A DNA stretch of 64,000 nucleotides from Micromonospora cremea (GTDB lineage: Bacteria > Actinomycetota > Actinomycetes > Mycobacteriales > Micromonosporaceae): NCBI RefSeq assembly GCF_900143515.1, contig NZ_FSQT01000002.1, positions 2,605,501 through 2,669,500 on the forward strand, given 5' to 3'. This document shows, one piece after another, positions 37,720 to 47,713 of the stretch. Numbering within the stretch: position 1 is the stretch's first letter; each line of letters opens with the position of its first letter. Below the pieces are notes generated by a model, which searched no databases, was not told where the DNA came from, and saw only the letters and a program-made list of their open reading frames with translations. Position numbers and translations under genes: made by a program.

Positions 37720-38523
37720 GTGCTGGGCCTACCTGCTCGCGTGACCGCCTGTCTCTTCGACCTGGACGGTGTGCTGACGCAGACCGCCCGGGTGCACAAC
37801 GCTGCCTGGACGGAGACGTTCGACGAGTTCCTGCGGCAGCGCGCCACAGCCACCGGCGAACGGTTCCAGCCGTTCGACCCCGGCCCGGACTACAACCGCT
37901 ACGTCGACGGCCGGCCCCGCGCCGACGGCGTCCGGTCGTTCCTGGCCTCCCGCGGGATCGTGCTGCCCGAGGGCAGCCCGGACGACCCGCCGGACGCGGA
38001 CACGGTCAACGGGGTCGGCAACCGCAAGAACGTCCTGCTGCTGCAGCGCCTGCGCAGCTCCGGCGTCGAGGTCTACCCGGGCTCGGTGCGCTACCTGGAG
38101 GCGGCGACCGCCGCCGGGCTGCGCCGAGCCGTGGTGACCGCGAGCGCCAACGGGCGCGAGGTGGTCGCCGCCGCCGGGCTGGACCCGCTGCTGGAGGCGC
38201 GCGTCGACGGGCTGGTGGCCCGGGCTCAGGGCTTGCGCGGCAAGCCGCATCCCGACACCTTCCTCGCCGGGGCGAGGCTGCTCGGCGTCGACCCGGCGCA
38301 GGCCGCCGTCTTCGAGGACGCGCTCTCCGGGGTGGCCGCCGGCCGGGCCGGCGGCTTCGGTTACGTGGTGGGCGTCGACCGGGTCGGGCAGGCCGAGGAG
38401 CTGCGTACGCACGGTGCCGACGTCGTGGTCACCGACCTCGCCGACCTGCTCGACGCGGGTGACACCGATCCACCGCCCCCGCCCGTCGCCCGCAAGCCGA
38501 CCGGAGAGCGGGGTCTGGCGTGA
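37720..38523 (+). CDS. HAD sugar phosphatase/mutase (beta-phosphoglucomutase-like)
   Basis: A 267-residue HAD protein: motif [15 protein letters not shown] (Asp nucleophile and Asp +2), motif [10 protein letters not shown], motif III Lys in [10 protein letters not shown], motif [19 protein letters not shown]. This is the beta-phosphoglucomutase pattern, converting beta-glucose 1-phosphate to glucose 6-phosphate. It overlaps the GH65 gene by 4 nt, whose reaction yields beta-glucose 1-phosphate, so the two act in sequence. Confidence 0.9.
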   Translation: MLGLPARVTACLFDLDGVLTQTARVHNAAWTETFDEFLRQRATATGERFQPFDPGPDYNRYVDGRPRADGVRSFLASRGIVLPEGSPDDPPDADTVNGVGNRKNVLLLQRLRSSGVEVYPGSVRYLEAATAAGLRRAVVTASANGREVVAAAGLDPLLEARVDGLVARAQGLRGKPHPDTFLAGARLLGVDPAQAAVFEDALSGVAAGRAGGFGYVVGVDRVGQAEELRTHGADVVVTDLADLLDAGDTDPPPPPVARKPTGERGLA

Positions 38524-40892
38524 TCCGGGAACGGGCCTATCCGGTCGAGCCCTGGCATGTCCGGGAGATCCGGCTGGACATGGACGTGCTGGCCCAGTCG
38601 GAATCCGTCTTCGCGCTCTCTAACGGGCACGTCGGGCTGCGCGGCAACCTCGACGAGGGCGAGCCGCACGGCCTGCCCGGCACGTACCTCAACTCGTTCT
38701 ACGAGCTGCGTCCGCTGCCGTACGCGGAGGCCGGCTACGGCTTCCCCGAGTCCGGGCAGACCATCGTCAACGTCACGAACGGCAAGCTGATCCGGCTGCT
38801 GGTCGACGACGAACCGCTCGACGTGCGCTACGGCGAGCTGCTCTCCCACGAGCGGATCCTCGACATGCGTGCCGGCACCCTGCACCGTGAGCTGCACTGG
38901 CGCTCACCGGCCGGCCGGGAGGTCAAGGTCCGCAGCACCCGGCTGGTGTCGTTCACCCAGCGGTCGGTCGCCGCCATCAGCTACGAGGTGGAGGCCGTCG
39001 ACGGCCCGCTCCGGCTGATCGTGCAGTCCGAGCTGGTCGCCAACGAGACGCTCCCCCCGCAGAGCAAGGACCCCAGGGTCGCGGCGGTGCTGGAGTCGCC
39101 GTTGCAGGCCGAGGAGGAGCTGACCACCCCGGACGGCGGGCAGCTGATCCACCGCACCAAGGTCTCCGGCCTGCGGGTGGCCGCCGCGATGGAGCACGAG
39201 GTGCACGGCCCGGACCGCACCACCATCGAGTCCGAGGGGTACCAGGACTGGGTTCGCACCACGATCGCCTGTGTGCTCAAGCCCGGCGAGAGACTGCGAA
39301 TGGTCAAGTACCTGACGTACGGCTGGTCGAGCCGGCGCTCGCTCCCCGCGCTGCGCGACCAGGTCGGCGCGGCGCTGGCCGGGGCCCGCCTGGACGGCTG
39401 GGACGGGCTCTGCCGCGAGCAGCGCACCTACCTCGACGAGTTCTGGGACGCGGCCGACGTGCGGGTCGAGGGGGATCCGGAGGTGCAGCAGGCCGTCCGT
39501 TTCGGCCTCTTCCACGTGCTCCAGGCCGGCGCCCGGGCCGAGCGTCGGCCGATCTCGGCGAAGGGGCTGACCGGCCCCGGCTACGACGGGCACGCGTTCT
39601 GGGACACCGAGATGTTCGTCCTGCCGGTGCTCACCTACACCCAGCCGAGCGCCGTGCGCAACGCGCTCTACTGGCGACACAGCACCCTGGATCTTGCCCG
39701 GGAACGGGCCGAGACGCTCAGCTTCAAGGGCGCCGCTTTTCCCTGGCGGACCATCGAGGGCCCGGAGTCCTCCGGGTACTGGCCCGCCGGCACCGCGGCC
39801 TTCCACATCGCCGCCGACGTCGCCGACGCGCTGCGCCGCTACGTGCTGGTCACCGGGGACACCGATCTGGAACGGGAGATCGGGCTGGAGCTGCTGGTGG
39901 AGACCGCCCGGCTGTGGCGCTCGATCGGTCACCACGACCGGCACGGCCGTTTCCACCTCGACGGAGTGACCGGCCCCGACGAGTACACCGCGATCAAGAA
40001 CGACAACATCTACACCAACCTGATGGCGCAGCGGAACCTGCTCGCCGCCGCCGACGTGGTGATGCGCTACCGGGATGAGGCGTTCCACTTCGGGGTCACC
40101 GACGAGGAGGCGGCGAGCTGGCGGGACGCCGCCAACTCGATGCACGTCCCGTACGACGACGAGCTCCAGGTCCACCAGCAGGTCGAGGGGTTCACCCGGC
40201 TCCAGGAGTGGGACTTCGCGTACACGCCCGCGGAGAAGTACCCGCTGCTGCTGCACTACCCGTACTTCGACCTGTACCGCAAGCAGGTGGTCAAGCAGGC
40301 CGACCTGGTCCTGGCCATGCACTGGCGGGGGGACGCGTTCACCCCGGAGCAGAAGGTGCGCAACTTCCACTACTACGAGCGCCGCACCGTGCGCGACTCG
40401 TCACTGTCGGCCTGCACCCAGGCGGTGCTCGCCGCCGAGGTGGGCCATCCCGAGCTGGCGCACATCTACCTGCGCGAGGCCGCGCTGATGGACCTGCACG
40501 ACCTCAACGAGAACACTCGGGACGGCGTGCACATGGCGTCGCTGGCCGGCGCGTGGCTCGCCCTGGTCGGTGGGCTCGGCGGGTTGCGGGACCACGATGG
40601 TCGTCTGTCGTTCGCGCCCCGGCTCTCCAGCCGACTCAGCCGGCTGGAGTTCTCGCTCCAGTGGCGCGGGCTGGCGTTGCGGGTGGACGTCCGGCCGCAC
40701 CAGACGACGTACTCGCTGCGCCACGGCGGCCCGGATGACGTGGTCGAGCTGCGCCACCACGACCAGTTGCTGCGGGTCACCTGCGACGAGCCGGTGACCG
40801 TGCCGGTGCCGCCGGCGGATCCGGCCGGGCCGCAGCCGGAGCAGCCGCCGGGCAGATCGCCGCTGCTGCGGTTGCCCGAGCACGAACAGTGA
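38520..40892 (+). CDS. glycoside hydrolase family 65 disaccharide phosphorylase
   Basis: A 790-residue GH65 protein with N-terminal beta-sandwich ([31 protein letters not shown]), an (alpha/alpha)6 catalytic barrel with [11 protein letters not shown] and the acid region [19 protein letters not shown] (about residues 483-500, Glu in GPDEY), and a C-terminal beta domain. GH65 enzymes phosphorolyse maltose, trehalose or kojibiose-type alpha-glucosides to beta-glucose 1-phosphate. Which sugar is used cannot be read here. GTG start overlaps the mutase stop. Confidence 0.93.
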   Translation: MIRERAYPVEPWHVREIRLDMDVLAQSESVFALSNGHVGLRGNLDEGEPHGLPGTYLNSFYELRPLPYAEAGYGFPESGQTIVNVTNGKLIRLLVDDEPLDVRYGELLSHERILDMRAGTLHRELHWRSPAGREVKVRSTRLVSFTQRSVAAISYEVEAVDGPLRLIVQSELVANETLPPQSKDPRVAAVLESPLQAEEELTTPDGGQLIHRTKVSGLRVAAAMEHEVHGPDRTTIESEGYQDWVRTTIACVLKPGERLRMVKYLTYGWSSRRSLPALRDQVGAALAGARLDGWDGLCREQRTYLDEFWDAADVRVEGDPEVQQAVRFGLFHVLQAGARAERRPISAKGLTGPGYDGHAFWDTEMFVLPVLTYTQPSAVRNALYWRHSTLDLARERAETLSFKGAAFPWRTIEGPESSGYWPAGTAAFHIAADVADALRRYVLVTGDTDLEREIGLELLVETARLWRSIGHHDRHGRFHLDGVTGPDEYTAIKNDNIYTNLMAQRNLLAAADVVMRYRDEAFHFGVTDEEAASWRDAANSMHVPYDDELQVHQQVEGFTRLQEWDFAYTPAEKYPLLLHYPYFDLYRKQVVKQADLVLAMHWRGDAFTPEQKVRNFHYYERRTVRDSSLSACTQAVLAAEVGHPELAHIYLREAALMDLHDLNENTRDGVHMASLAGAWLALVGGLGGLRDHDGRLSFAPRLSSRLSRLEFSLQWRGLALRVDVRPHQTTYSLRHGGPDDVVELRHHDQLLRVTCDEPVTVPVPPADPAGPQPEQPPGRSPLLRLPEHEQ

Positions 40893-40926
40893 CGGCTGGG
40901 GCGGGACCGCTCCCGCCCCAGCCGTC
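40891..40926 (+). terminator. strong hairpin terminator for the GH65 gene
   Basis: A 16-bp perfect stem (40891-40906 / 40911-40926) with a 4-nt loop begins inside the stop codon. Confidence 0.88.
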
Positions 40927-41001
40927 GAATCTCGGTGGGTCGCCGACCGTCGAGCGCCCGGTCATGCCGGGCCGTTCGGATCGGTGGACCCGGCCGGTGC
41001 G

Positions 41002-41181
41002 TCAGACGGGCTCGCCGGTGGAAGGGCGTCCCAACGCGTCCCTGGGCGCCATCGCCCGGGGATCCTCGGGAGTTCGCGCCTGCGCGGCCTCGTCCCCCCA
41101 GTCCCGGCTTCGCTCGGCGTCCTGTTCCCGCCGGTTCCGCTCGTCCATCTGCTGCTGCCGCGACGTCTGCTGCTGGGCCAT
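41002..41181 (-). CDS. small hydrophilic hypothetical protein
   Basis: A 59-residue protein starting MAQQQTSRQQQMDERNRREQ, very rich in Gln, Arg, Glu and Asp, likely disordered or coiled. ATG at 41181 has GAGGA 5 nt upstream. No family recognised; the favourable start site and composition unlike shadow frames argue it is real. Confidence 0.5.
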   Translation of the reverse strand: MAQQQTSRQQQMDERNRREQDAERSRDWGDEAAQARTPEDPRAMAPRDALGRPSTGEPV

Positions 41182-41372
41182 GACGATCCTCGCGATCCGT
41201 CGGGGCGCGGTTTGCGCCGACACGGTCTGCGGTCGCCCCTCGCCTACCCGACGGTCCACCCGGCAAACCTCACCCGCAGTCGGCCCCGCGTTCGCAGACC
41301 GGGCATGGCGGCGGGGCGTGCGGCGCGACGGGTTGGGTACCCGCAGCACAGGCGAGTACAGGGAGGTGGGGC

Positions 41373-42050
41373 ATGGACGAGCAGCGCAGCACGGTGACCA
41401 TCCCGGTGGGGGACGTCCAACTCCCCGCAGACCTGATGCTGCCCGCTCAGCCGATCGGCGTGGTGCTCTTCGCGCATGGCAGCGGCAGCTCGCGGCACAG
41501 CCCGCGGAACGTGGCGGTGGCCCGGACCCTGAATGGTCGAGGCCTCGGCACGGTACTGGTGGACCTGCTCACCCCGACCGAGGACGAGGTGGACGCGCGC
41601 ACCGCCGAACTGCGGTTCGACATCGGGCTGCTGGCCACCCGGCTGGCCGGGATCGTCGACTGGCTGGCGGTCGAGCGACCCGCCGGTGACGTGCCGATCG
41701 GTCTCTTCGGGGCGAGCACGGGTGCCGCCGCCGCCCTGGTCGCGGCGGCGTCCCGCGCGGACCGGGTCGGCGCGGTGGTGTCCCGGGGCGGTCGACCCGA
41801 CCTGGCCGGCGCCGCTCTGGCCCAGGTGCGTACCCCGACGTTGCTGCTGGTCGGTGGCTTGGACGAGGAAGTGATCGCGCTCAACGAGCAGGCGCTGGCC
41901 GAGCTGGGGGAGGTCGGCGAACTGCGAGTGGTGCCCGGTGCCACCCACCTCTTCGAGGAGCGCGGCACCCTCGACCAGGTCGCCGACCACGCCGGCACCT
42001 GGTTCACCACTCACCTCAGCCGCACGACCGCGCCGTCGCACCGATCATGA
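41373..42050 (+). CDS. dienelactone-hydrolase-like alpha/beta hydrolase
   Basis: A 225-residue alpha/beta hydrolase: oxyanion motif VLFAHGSGSSRHSPRN, nucleophile elbow LFGASTGAAAAL (Ser about residue 114), acid-bearing LLLVGGLDEEV and His in VPGATHLFEE. Relatives occur alone or fused to phosphoribosyltransferases. ATG follows a GGGAGGTGGGG site. The end overlaps the broken AI-2E gene by 6 nt on the other strand. Confidence 0.88.
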   Translation: MDEQRSTVTIPVGDVQLPADLMLPAQPIGVVLFAHGSGSSRHSPRNVAVARTLNGRGLGTVLVDLLTPTEDEVDARTAELRFDIGLLATRLAGIVDWLAVERPAGDVPIGLFGASTGAAAALVAAASRADRVGAVVSRGGRPDLAGAALAQVRTPTLLLVGGLDEEVIALNEQALAELGEVGELRVVPGATHLFEERGTLDQVADHAGTWFTTHLSRTTAPSHRS

Positions 42051-43176
42051 CGTGGACAGGGCATCCGCCACCCCCGTAGGAGTGGGGGCAGAGTGGTGGC
42101 GTTGGACCGTGTCGATGATGCGCCAGAGGACGGCGGTGATCGGGACACTGACGAAGGCGCCGGCGATGCCCGCGATCAGGGTGCCGGCGGTGACCGCCAC
42201 CAGGATCACGGCCGGGTGCAGCCGGACCTGCCGCTTCATGACCAGCGGCTCCAGCAGGTTGCCCTCGATCTGCTGCACGGCGATCACCGCGGCGAGGGTG
42301 AGCAGCGCCGTGGTGGGGCCGTTGGCGGCCAGCGCCACCAGCACCGCCACCGCGCCGGCCACCGTCGCGCCGATGATCGGCACGAAGCCGCCGAGGAAGG
42401 TGATCAGCGCCAGCGGCAGGGCCAGCGGCACCCGCAACACCACCAGCGCCAGACCGATGCCGATCGCGTCGATCGCGGCGATCAGCATGGTGCCACGGCT
42501 GTACGCGCCCAACGTCCGCCAGCCGGCCCGGCCGGCCTCGGCCACGAGCGGCCGGTTCGGGCCGGTCATCCGGGACAGCACCCAGTGCCACATCGAGCGG
42601 CCGTCCTTGAGCAGAAAGAAGAGCAGCACCAGGGCGAGCAGCGCGGAGCCCAGCACCTCGGTCACGGTCCGGGCGCCGGCCACCGGGTCCGGGGAACTCC
42701 CGCTCAGCCCCTGTCGGGCCTGGTCGACCAGTCGGTCCAGCTGGGCGTCGGTGACGGGCAGGGTGGACGTGACGAAGTCCCGGCTGCGGTCCAGCCCCTG
42801 GGTCAGCTCCTGGCTGAGTTGGTCGAACTGGCTCGCGGTCAGGTTCCACACCAGCGCGCCGACCCCCACCGGATGCCGAGCAGCAGCAGTACGGTGAGCA
42901 GCGCGGCCAGCCCCGCGGCAGCCGCAACCGGCGCAGCCGGAGCAGCACCGGGTCGAGCAGCGCGGTGAGGAAGATGGTGGCGGCCAGCGCGATGGCCAAC
43001 GGCGCCAGCAGCACGGCGATCCGGCCCAGCAGGTAGAGCCCGGCGACGACCACCACCAGGCAGGCGCTCCACAGCACCGCGGTCCGGACGAGCCAGGGCA
43101 GTGCCGCCCACGCCTGGCGCGGCCCGGGGCCGCCCGTTGTCGCCCCGGTGCCCGCTCCGGGCTCGTTTGCCACCAT
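42045..43176 (-). pseudogene. AI-2E family exporter, disrupted by two frameshifts
   Basis: The gene reads in three frames. Frame 1 (from ATG 43176, after GGAGGACC) gives the first ~88 residues with two membrane segments to LLRLRRLRLPRG. Near 42911-42914 one base seems missing and the expected LAALLTVLLLLGI continues in frame 2. Near 42869-42872 another base seems missing and frame 3 continues PVGVGALVWNLTASQ to the normal end, including the family core LITFLGGFVPIIGATVAGAV and QQIEGNLLEPLVMKR. AI-2E proteins are multi-pass exporters. It is either a recent pseudogene or has two sequencing errors in GC runs. Confidence 0.85.
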
Positions 43177-43376
43177 GTTGGTCCTCCTCGATCTCGCGAG
43201 GTCGGTACCCGGACCGGCGCGCGCCGACACCCGTATCGCCCCAACCGTGCGCGAGCGGCCCGCGTGGCGGGTGCCCCAGGACGCTCCTGACCAGCCCGTG
43301 CGGCCCGGACCAACCGGTTTGCTTTGCCCCGCCCAGGGAACGCTGACGGGAGTGACCTGAGTGGAGGAGGAACGCC

Positions 43377-43559
43377 GTGGGTGACTTCATGGACAAGGCC
43401 AAGGATTTCGCGGACAAGCACGACAAGCAGGTCGACCAGGGGCTGGACAAGGCCGGCGACATGGCCGACAAGCGCACCGGCGGGAAGTACGACGACCAGA
43501 TCGACAAGGGCGTGGACCAGGCTCAGGCGCGTACCGGCGAGGGCGACCAGGTCCGCTGA
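43377..43559 (+). CDS. Rv0909-type putative antitoxin
   Basis: A 60-residue charged helical protein, MGDFMDKAKDFADKHDKQVDQ... with repeated DKA/DKG units, matching the MT0933/Rv0909 antitoxin-like family. GTG start with a perfect GGAGGAGG site 7 nt upstream. No toxin gene is adjacent, so a true antitoxin role is doubtful; similar proteins are common and often solitary in actinomycetes. Confidence 0.8.
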   Translation: MGDFMDKAKDFADKHDKQVDQGLDKAGDMADKRTGGKYDDQIDKGVDQAQARTGEGDQVR

Positions 43560-43696
43560 CGCACCGGACCGTCTCCCGGGTCGCCGTGCACGCGGCGGCC
43601 CGGCTCGTCGTGCCCGGACCGTCGCCGTCGGCGTCGGCCCCGGAGGGGCACCCGCCCCTGGCCGACATGGTCGAGAGGCGGGCGCCCGGCGGCGGG

Positions 43697-44302
43697 TCAG
43701 TGTTGGTGCTTTTCGCGCAGCTCGCTCATCGAGGTCGGCCGGCCGCTGAGCGAGTCGCGCACCCGGTCCACCAGGCCGGTGCCGGGGGCGAGCAGTTTGT
43801 TCGCCGGCGGGTGGTCCGGCGCGCTCGGGTGCGGTCGGGTCGGTGCGATCTCCTTGACCGCCGTGACCTTGTCGCCCAGCTCGATCAGCTCCTCCCGGGC
43901 GGTCGCCGCGCACAGTCGGGGGAAGAGCTCGCTCTCCTCGTCCTGTACGTGGTGTCGGATGGTGCTGGTCAGGTGGGCGAGCAGCTCGTCGAAGCGGGGG
44001 TCGGACGGGTCGACGGACTCCAGCTCCTTCATCGTCCGCTCGGCGTCGGCGTGTTCGGAGATCTCGTGTTCGGCGATCTCGTCGCCGTCGGGTAGCACCT
44101 TGCGCGCGGTCGGATAGACGTACGCCTCCTCGGCCACCGAGTGGCGGACGAGTTCGGCGATCACCACGTCGACGAGCTGGCGACGGTACTCGGGGGTGCC
44201 CTGCCGGGTCTCGAGCTCGACGAAGAGTGTCTCCACCTCACGGTGGTCGGCGACCAGGATGTCGACGACGTCCTGGTCCTCGGTGGTCTGCGGGTTGGTC
44301 AT
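43697..44302 (-). CDS. hemerythrin HHE-domain protein
   Basis: A 201-residue protein. Residues 10-140 are a hemerythrin-like four-helix bundle with iron-ligand motifs: LVADHREVETLF, HSVAEEAYVYP (HxxxE) and IRHHVQDEESELFP (HxxxE). The tail (about 145-201) is disordered with a SELREKHQH end. It may bind di-iron and sense oxygen or nitric oxide. ATG at 44302 was chosen; the longer frame above is outside the domain. Confidence 0.88.
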   Translation of the reverse strand: MTNPQTTEDQDVVDILVADHREVETLFVELETRQGTPEYRRQLVDVVIAELVRHSVAEEAYVYPTARKVLPDGDEIAEHEISEHADAERTMKELESVDPSDPRFDELLAHLTSTIRHHVQDEESELFPRLCAATAREELIELGDKVTAVKEIAPTRPHPSAPDHPPANKLLAPGTGLVDRVRDSLSGRPTSMSELREKHQH

Positions 44303-44466
44303 CTCACGGCCCCTTACCGGTTGCGGATCGGTGGGTGTGTGCGGCCTGTACCCCGCAACCGTTCGACAAACCCACACCGGCCGATGGATTCAGGCAGCGG
44401 CGATCTGCTGGTGCCGGCGAGGCAGATGGGAACGATTGTCCGCCTGGCGTCCGGGTAACCGCCGCC

Positions 44467-45792
44467 ATGGCCGATGACCGCCCACCAGCCGGGAGTGACC
44501 AGACGCGGCTCGACGAGGCTGCTGAGCGGAGCGGCCAGGCCGTCGAGCGGGTGCGGCACCGCAGCGGGCAGGCCGGCCGGATCCGAGCCCGGCAGTGGGA
44601 GATCACCCTGGTGATCGCCATCCAGGCCGGGTTGGCTGCGGCGCTCGCTGCCCTGATCGCCCAACACCTGCTTGGCCCCGGAGCGCACGTCTTCGCCCCC
44701 GCCGCCGCCGTCGGAACGATCGCCACCGCCATCGGGCAGCGGGCCCGCCGCACCTTCGAGCTGCTGGGCGGGGTGGGAATCGGTATCACGATCGGCGACA
44801 CACTGCGCTTCCTGCTCGGCTCTGGTCCGTGGCAGACCGGCGCGGTGGTTGCCCTGGCCATCGCCAGCGCGTTGCTGGTTGCCGGGCGAGGCGGTGCTCT
44901 GGTCGGTCAGGCCGGCGGTACGGCCGTGCTGATCGCCACGCTGGCCCCGATGAATCGCGGCCTGGAGCTGCCCCGGATCTTCGACGCGCTGGTCGGCGGA
45001 GTGGTCGGCCTGGTAGTGGTTGCGCTGCTGTTGCCGATCAATCCGTTGCGCGTGCTCGACCGGGCCGTGGCGCCGATCGTCACAGCCCTCGGAGGACAGC
45101 TCGCCGAGCTGGCGCAGGCGCTGCGGGAGCGCGACGCCGACCGGGCGGTGCGGATCCTGGAGCGGCTGCGCGGTACGGAAGGCGACCTGGGTCGGTTGCA
45201 TGAGTCGCTCAGCGGGGCGGAGGAGGTGGTGACGATCGCACCGGCCCGTTGGCACCGGCGTCAGCAGTTCCGCCAGTACGCCCGCAGCGCGGAGTACCTG
45301 GAGCGGTTGACGCTGGACAGCCGGGCGCTGGCCCGCTGGTCGGCGACGGCCCTTCAGTACGACGAGCCGATCCCGCAGGATTTGCCGGAGGCGGTGGCCC
45401 GGTTGGGTCAGGCCGTGACGGCGATGCGCTCCGAGTGCCGGGTCGGCACAGACCCCGAGCGCACCCGTGAGTTGGTCGAGCAGTGCGCCGAACTGGCCGG
45501 TCGAGCCACCGCGACCGGGGTGCGCTCGTTCGCCGCCGCGCTCATCACCGACCTGCGTACCATGTGCAGCGACCTGCTCCGGGCCACCGGCTCTGAACCG
45601 GAAGACGCGAACCGGATGGTGCGCAAAGCGGCCGGCGTCGGTGAGGCGGCGATCCACCCGCCTCCGCGGCGACGCCTGTACCGGGCCCGTCCGGCGCGGG
45701 CCGCGCGGGCCCGACGGCGGTCGCACCTCGCCGCCCGCAACCGTGACAAAGAGCGGGCCGGCCTCCCCGACATGGGGAGACCGGCCCGGTGA
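44467..45792 (+). CDS. FUSC-family membrane protein
   Basis: A 441-residue protein with six hydrophobic segments (about residues 45-195) in the FUSC/aromatic-acid-exporter pattern (ITLVIAIQAGLAAALAALIAQHLLGPGAHVFAPAAAVGTIATAIGQRARRTFELLGGVGIGI) and a long helical cytoplasmic domain to the end. The family is tied to export of small aromatic or amphipathic acids. The basic C-terminus (RPARAARARRRSHL) is unusual. Its last codons contain a terminator hairpin. Confidence 0.87.
   Translation: MADDRPPAGSDQTRLDEAAERSGQAVERVRHRSGQAGRIRARQWEITLVIAIQAGLAAALAALIAQHLLGPGAHVFAPAAAVGTIATAIGQRARRTFELLGGVGIGITIGDTLRFLLGSGPWQTGAVVALAIASALLVAGRGGALVGQAGGTAVLIATLAPMNRGLELPRIFDALVGGVVGLVVVALLLPINPLRVLDRAVAPIVTALGGQLAELAQALRERDADRAVRILERLRGTEGDLGRLHESLSGAEEVVTIAPARWHRRQQFRQYARSAEYLERLTLDSRALARWSATALQYDEPIPQDLPEAVARLGQAVTAMRSECRVGTDPERTRELVEQCAELAGRATATGVRSFAAALITDLRTMCSDLLRATGSEPEDANRMVRKAAGVGEAAIHPPPRRRLYRARPARAARARRRSHLAARNRDKERAGLPDMGRPAR
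45756..45786. terminator. hairpin terminator overlapping the FUSC gene end
   Basis: GGCCGGCCTCCCC / GGGGAGACCGGCC, 13-bp stem with one wobble pair and a 5-nt loop. It lies inside the last codons of the FUSC gene and 16 nt beyond the stop of the converging protease gene. Confidence 0.65.
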
Positions 45793-45801
45793 ACGGTCGG
45801 G

Positions 45802-46464
45802 TCAGGAGGAGTAACCCCGCTCGGCGATCCAGTTGGCGACCTTCGGCAGGCTCATCCAGTACTCGCCCAGCGCCGGGTCGGCCGGGTCGGCGATCCGGAT
45901 CATGTCCCCACCATCGCGGTAGCCAACGAGGGTCACGTAGTGGCCGCCCTCGTACGAGTGCGGGTTGCCGTCGGTGTCCACGGTCGTGCCCTTGATGTTG
46001 GCCACCACCGGCCGGCCGGCGTCCACCGCGGCCAGCACGTCCCGGCGCAGCTGCTCGACCTGGTCGGGGCGGGCAGCCGAGTCACGGATCTCCGTGGTCC
46101 GGTACTTGCCACCGGTCAGCTCGTTGAGCACCCGGGTGGTGTCCAGGGCCGAGGGGGTGCCCGCCTCGGTGGTGCCGAGCAGCTTGGCCACCTCGTCCTG
46201 AGAGAGCGCCTTGCCCTGGGCGGAGAGCGCGATGCGGGTGGCGGCCGGCCCGCAGTAGAAGAAGTTCGGCTGGGCCTGGTAGTCGATGCCGAGGACCCGC
46301 TCGGCGGAACGGTCCGGCTGACCGCCCCGGTCGCTCTGGCTCGCCGAGGTTGGTGCGGTCTGCACCGGGGCGGCCTGCGCGGACACGGCGGGGCCGAGGG
46401 CACAACCGCCGGCGACCAGCATGCCGACGACGGACAGGCCGCTCTTCTGGATGATCGGATTCAT
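45802..46464 (-). CDS. secreted C39-like (papain-fold) protease
   Basis: A 220-residue exported protein. Residues 1-32 are a signal peptide (basic start, hydrophobic VVGMLVAGGCALGPAVSAQA). The mature part is a peptidase C39-like domain: catalytic Cys in NFFYCGPAATRIAL, His in GGHYVTLVGYRDGG and Asp in RIADPAD. It probably cleaves peptides or cell-wall links outside the cell. ATG at 46464 gives a clean signal peptide. The upstream leader shows strong inverted repeats. Confidence 0.9.
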   Translation of the reverse strand: MNPIIQKSGLSVVGMLVAGGCALGPAVSAQAAPVQTAPTSASQSDRGGQPDRSAERVLGIDYQAQPNFFYCGPAATRIALSAQGKALSQDEVAKLLGTTEAGTPSALDTTRVLNELTGGKYRTTEIRDSAARPDQVEQLRRDVLAAVDAGRPVVANIKGTTVDTDGNPHSYEGGHYVTLVGYRDGGDMIRIADPADPALGEYWMSLPKVANWIAERGYSS

Positions 46465-46810
46465 GGTCGAGTCTCCGTTCGGGGGTTGGCGCCTCCAAGG
46501 GCGCAGCACCGGGAATGGCGCTCGGCTCAGCAGGGCCGACGACCCGCGGCCGTTTCGGCCGGGGCGTACCGGGGATGTAACGGCCCTGCTCCGGCGGGCA
46601 TTCCGCCGCTGGCTGCCCGGCACGGCCGTCGCGCACAGGTGCAACGGTTGCCGGCCGGGTCGGATTCCGGGGACGTTGTGCCGCCGCTCACGACGCAACC
46701 GCCACCTGCGGTGACGCGAGGCCCCAAACGGTCATCGGGCGCATGAAGCGGTCATCAGGTGGCTTGGGTGATCGAAGAGGAATGACGGGCCGGTCACGCG
46801 CGGCGGCGGT
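46465..46810. other. 346-bp gene-free region, leader of the C39 protease
   Basis: No supported gene. It carries a nested inverted repeat upstream of the protease and, further right, two CGGTCATC repeats (46728, 46750). Confidence 0.55.
46529..46590 (-). promoter_or_regulatory. nested stem-loop in the C39 protease leader
   Basis: Outer arms AGCAGGGCCG (46529-46538) and CGGCCCTGCT (46581-46590) enclose an inner hairpin CGGCCG-TTT-CGGCCG (46547-46561). On the minus strand it would lie 65-126 nt before the ATG. It could be a cis-acting RNA; no consensus of a known riboswitch was recognised with confidence. Confidence 0.35.
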
Positions 46811-47218
46811 TCAGAGGCTGCCCAGCAGGCCGGTCACAGTGATCTCGATGACCACGCGGTCCGGATTGGGGCGCGGGGTCCGATACCGCTCGGCATAACG
46901 GCGCTCGGCCTCCGCGACCGCGGCCCGGTCCGAGCGGAGCACCGCCCGGCCCTCGATGGTCAGCCAGCGCCGGCCGTCCACGTGGCAGACGGCCACCGGG
47001 ACGCCCGCCGCGCCTGCGGCAGCCACGTGCCGGGCCTTGCGGGAGGTGCCGGAGGTGATCACGCGAGCCAGCCCGGCCGCCGGGTCGAGGGTCACACCGA
47101 CCGGCACCACGTGCGGGGTGCCGTCGGCGCGCACGGTGGTCAGCGTCGCGAGGTGCCGTTCCGCGCAGAACGCGGCGACGCGCTCGTCGCGTACGTCCAA
47201 CCGGTGATCGCCCGCCAT
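46811..47218 (-). CDS. PPOX-class F420/flavin-binding protein
   Basis: A 135-residue split-barrel protein: [43 protein letters not shown] and [13 protein letters not shown] are typical of the actinobacterial F420-dependent PPOX enzymes (TIGR03618 type). It probably reduces an unknown substrate with F420H2. It is not orthologous to pdxH elsewhere in the window. Confidence 0.85.
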   Translation of the reverse strand: MAGDHRLDVRDERVAAFCAERHLATLTTVRADGTPHVVPVGVTLDPAAGLARVITSGTSRKARHVAAAGAAGVPVAVCHVDGRRWLTIEGRAVLRSDRAAVAEAERRYAERYRTPRPNPDRVVIEITVTGLLGSL

Positions 47219-47249
47219 GACCGTCCCCCGTCTCCCGATCCGGACACGA

Positions 47250-47591
47250 TCATGGCACGGAGCGGTGCACCCGGTCCGAGTCCGGCGGCGCGTCCGGCTG
47301 CCCGGGCAGCCGGCGGCCGGCCGCCCGGCGCTGGTGCACCAGCCGGGTCAGGTAGATCAACGCGCCCGCCAGAACGCCCATGTCGTCCAGGTAGATCGGG
47401 TCCGGGAGCAGGTCGACCGGGAAGATCGTGTAGATCAGCGCCCCGTAGAAGGCGACCTTGCCGCCTGCGCCGAGCCCGGTCAGCAGCCGCCGGGTCCGCA
47501 CCACCCGCACCGCCAGCACCACCGCGCCGACCAGTGTGGCGATCGCCAGAATGCCGGCGATCACCACGAGGACCCACGCCTGTCGGGACAT
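47250..47591 (-). CDS. YkvA/DUF1232 membrane protein
   Basis: A 113-residue protein: one N-terminal membrane helix (about 5-28, [23 protein letters not shown]) then a DUF1232 core [41 protein letters not shown] with its conserved PDLLPD-like loop. Function unknown. ATG start. Confidence 0.88.
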   Translation of the reverse strand: MSRQAWVLVVIAGILAIATLVGAVVLAVRVVRTRRLLTGLGAGGKVAFYGALIYTIFPVDLLPDPIYLDDMGVLAGALIYLTRLVHQRRAAGRRLPGQPDAPPDSDRVHRSVP

Positions 47592-47713
47592 TCCGTCACG
47601 CTAACCCACCGAAGCCCGCACGGCCCGGTGACGGGGGCCGGCACGCGGTGCCATCGCCCGATCCGGTCGTCCGGTCCGGACCGTGCCGCCGCCGGTCACG
47701 TCGTGGCGAGCGG

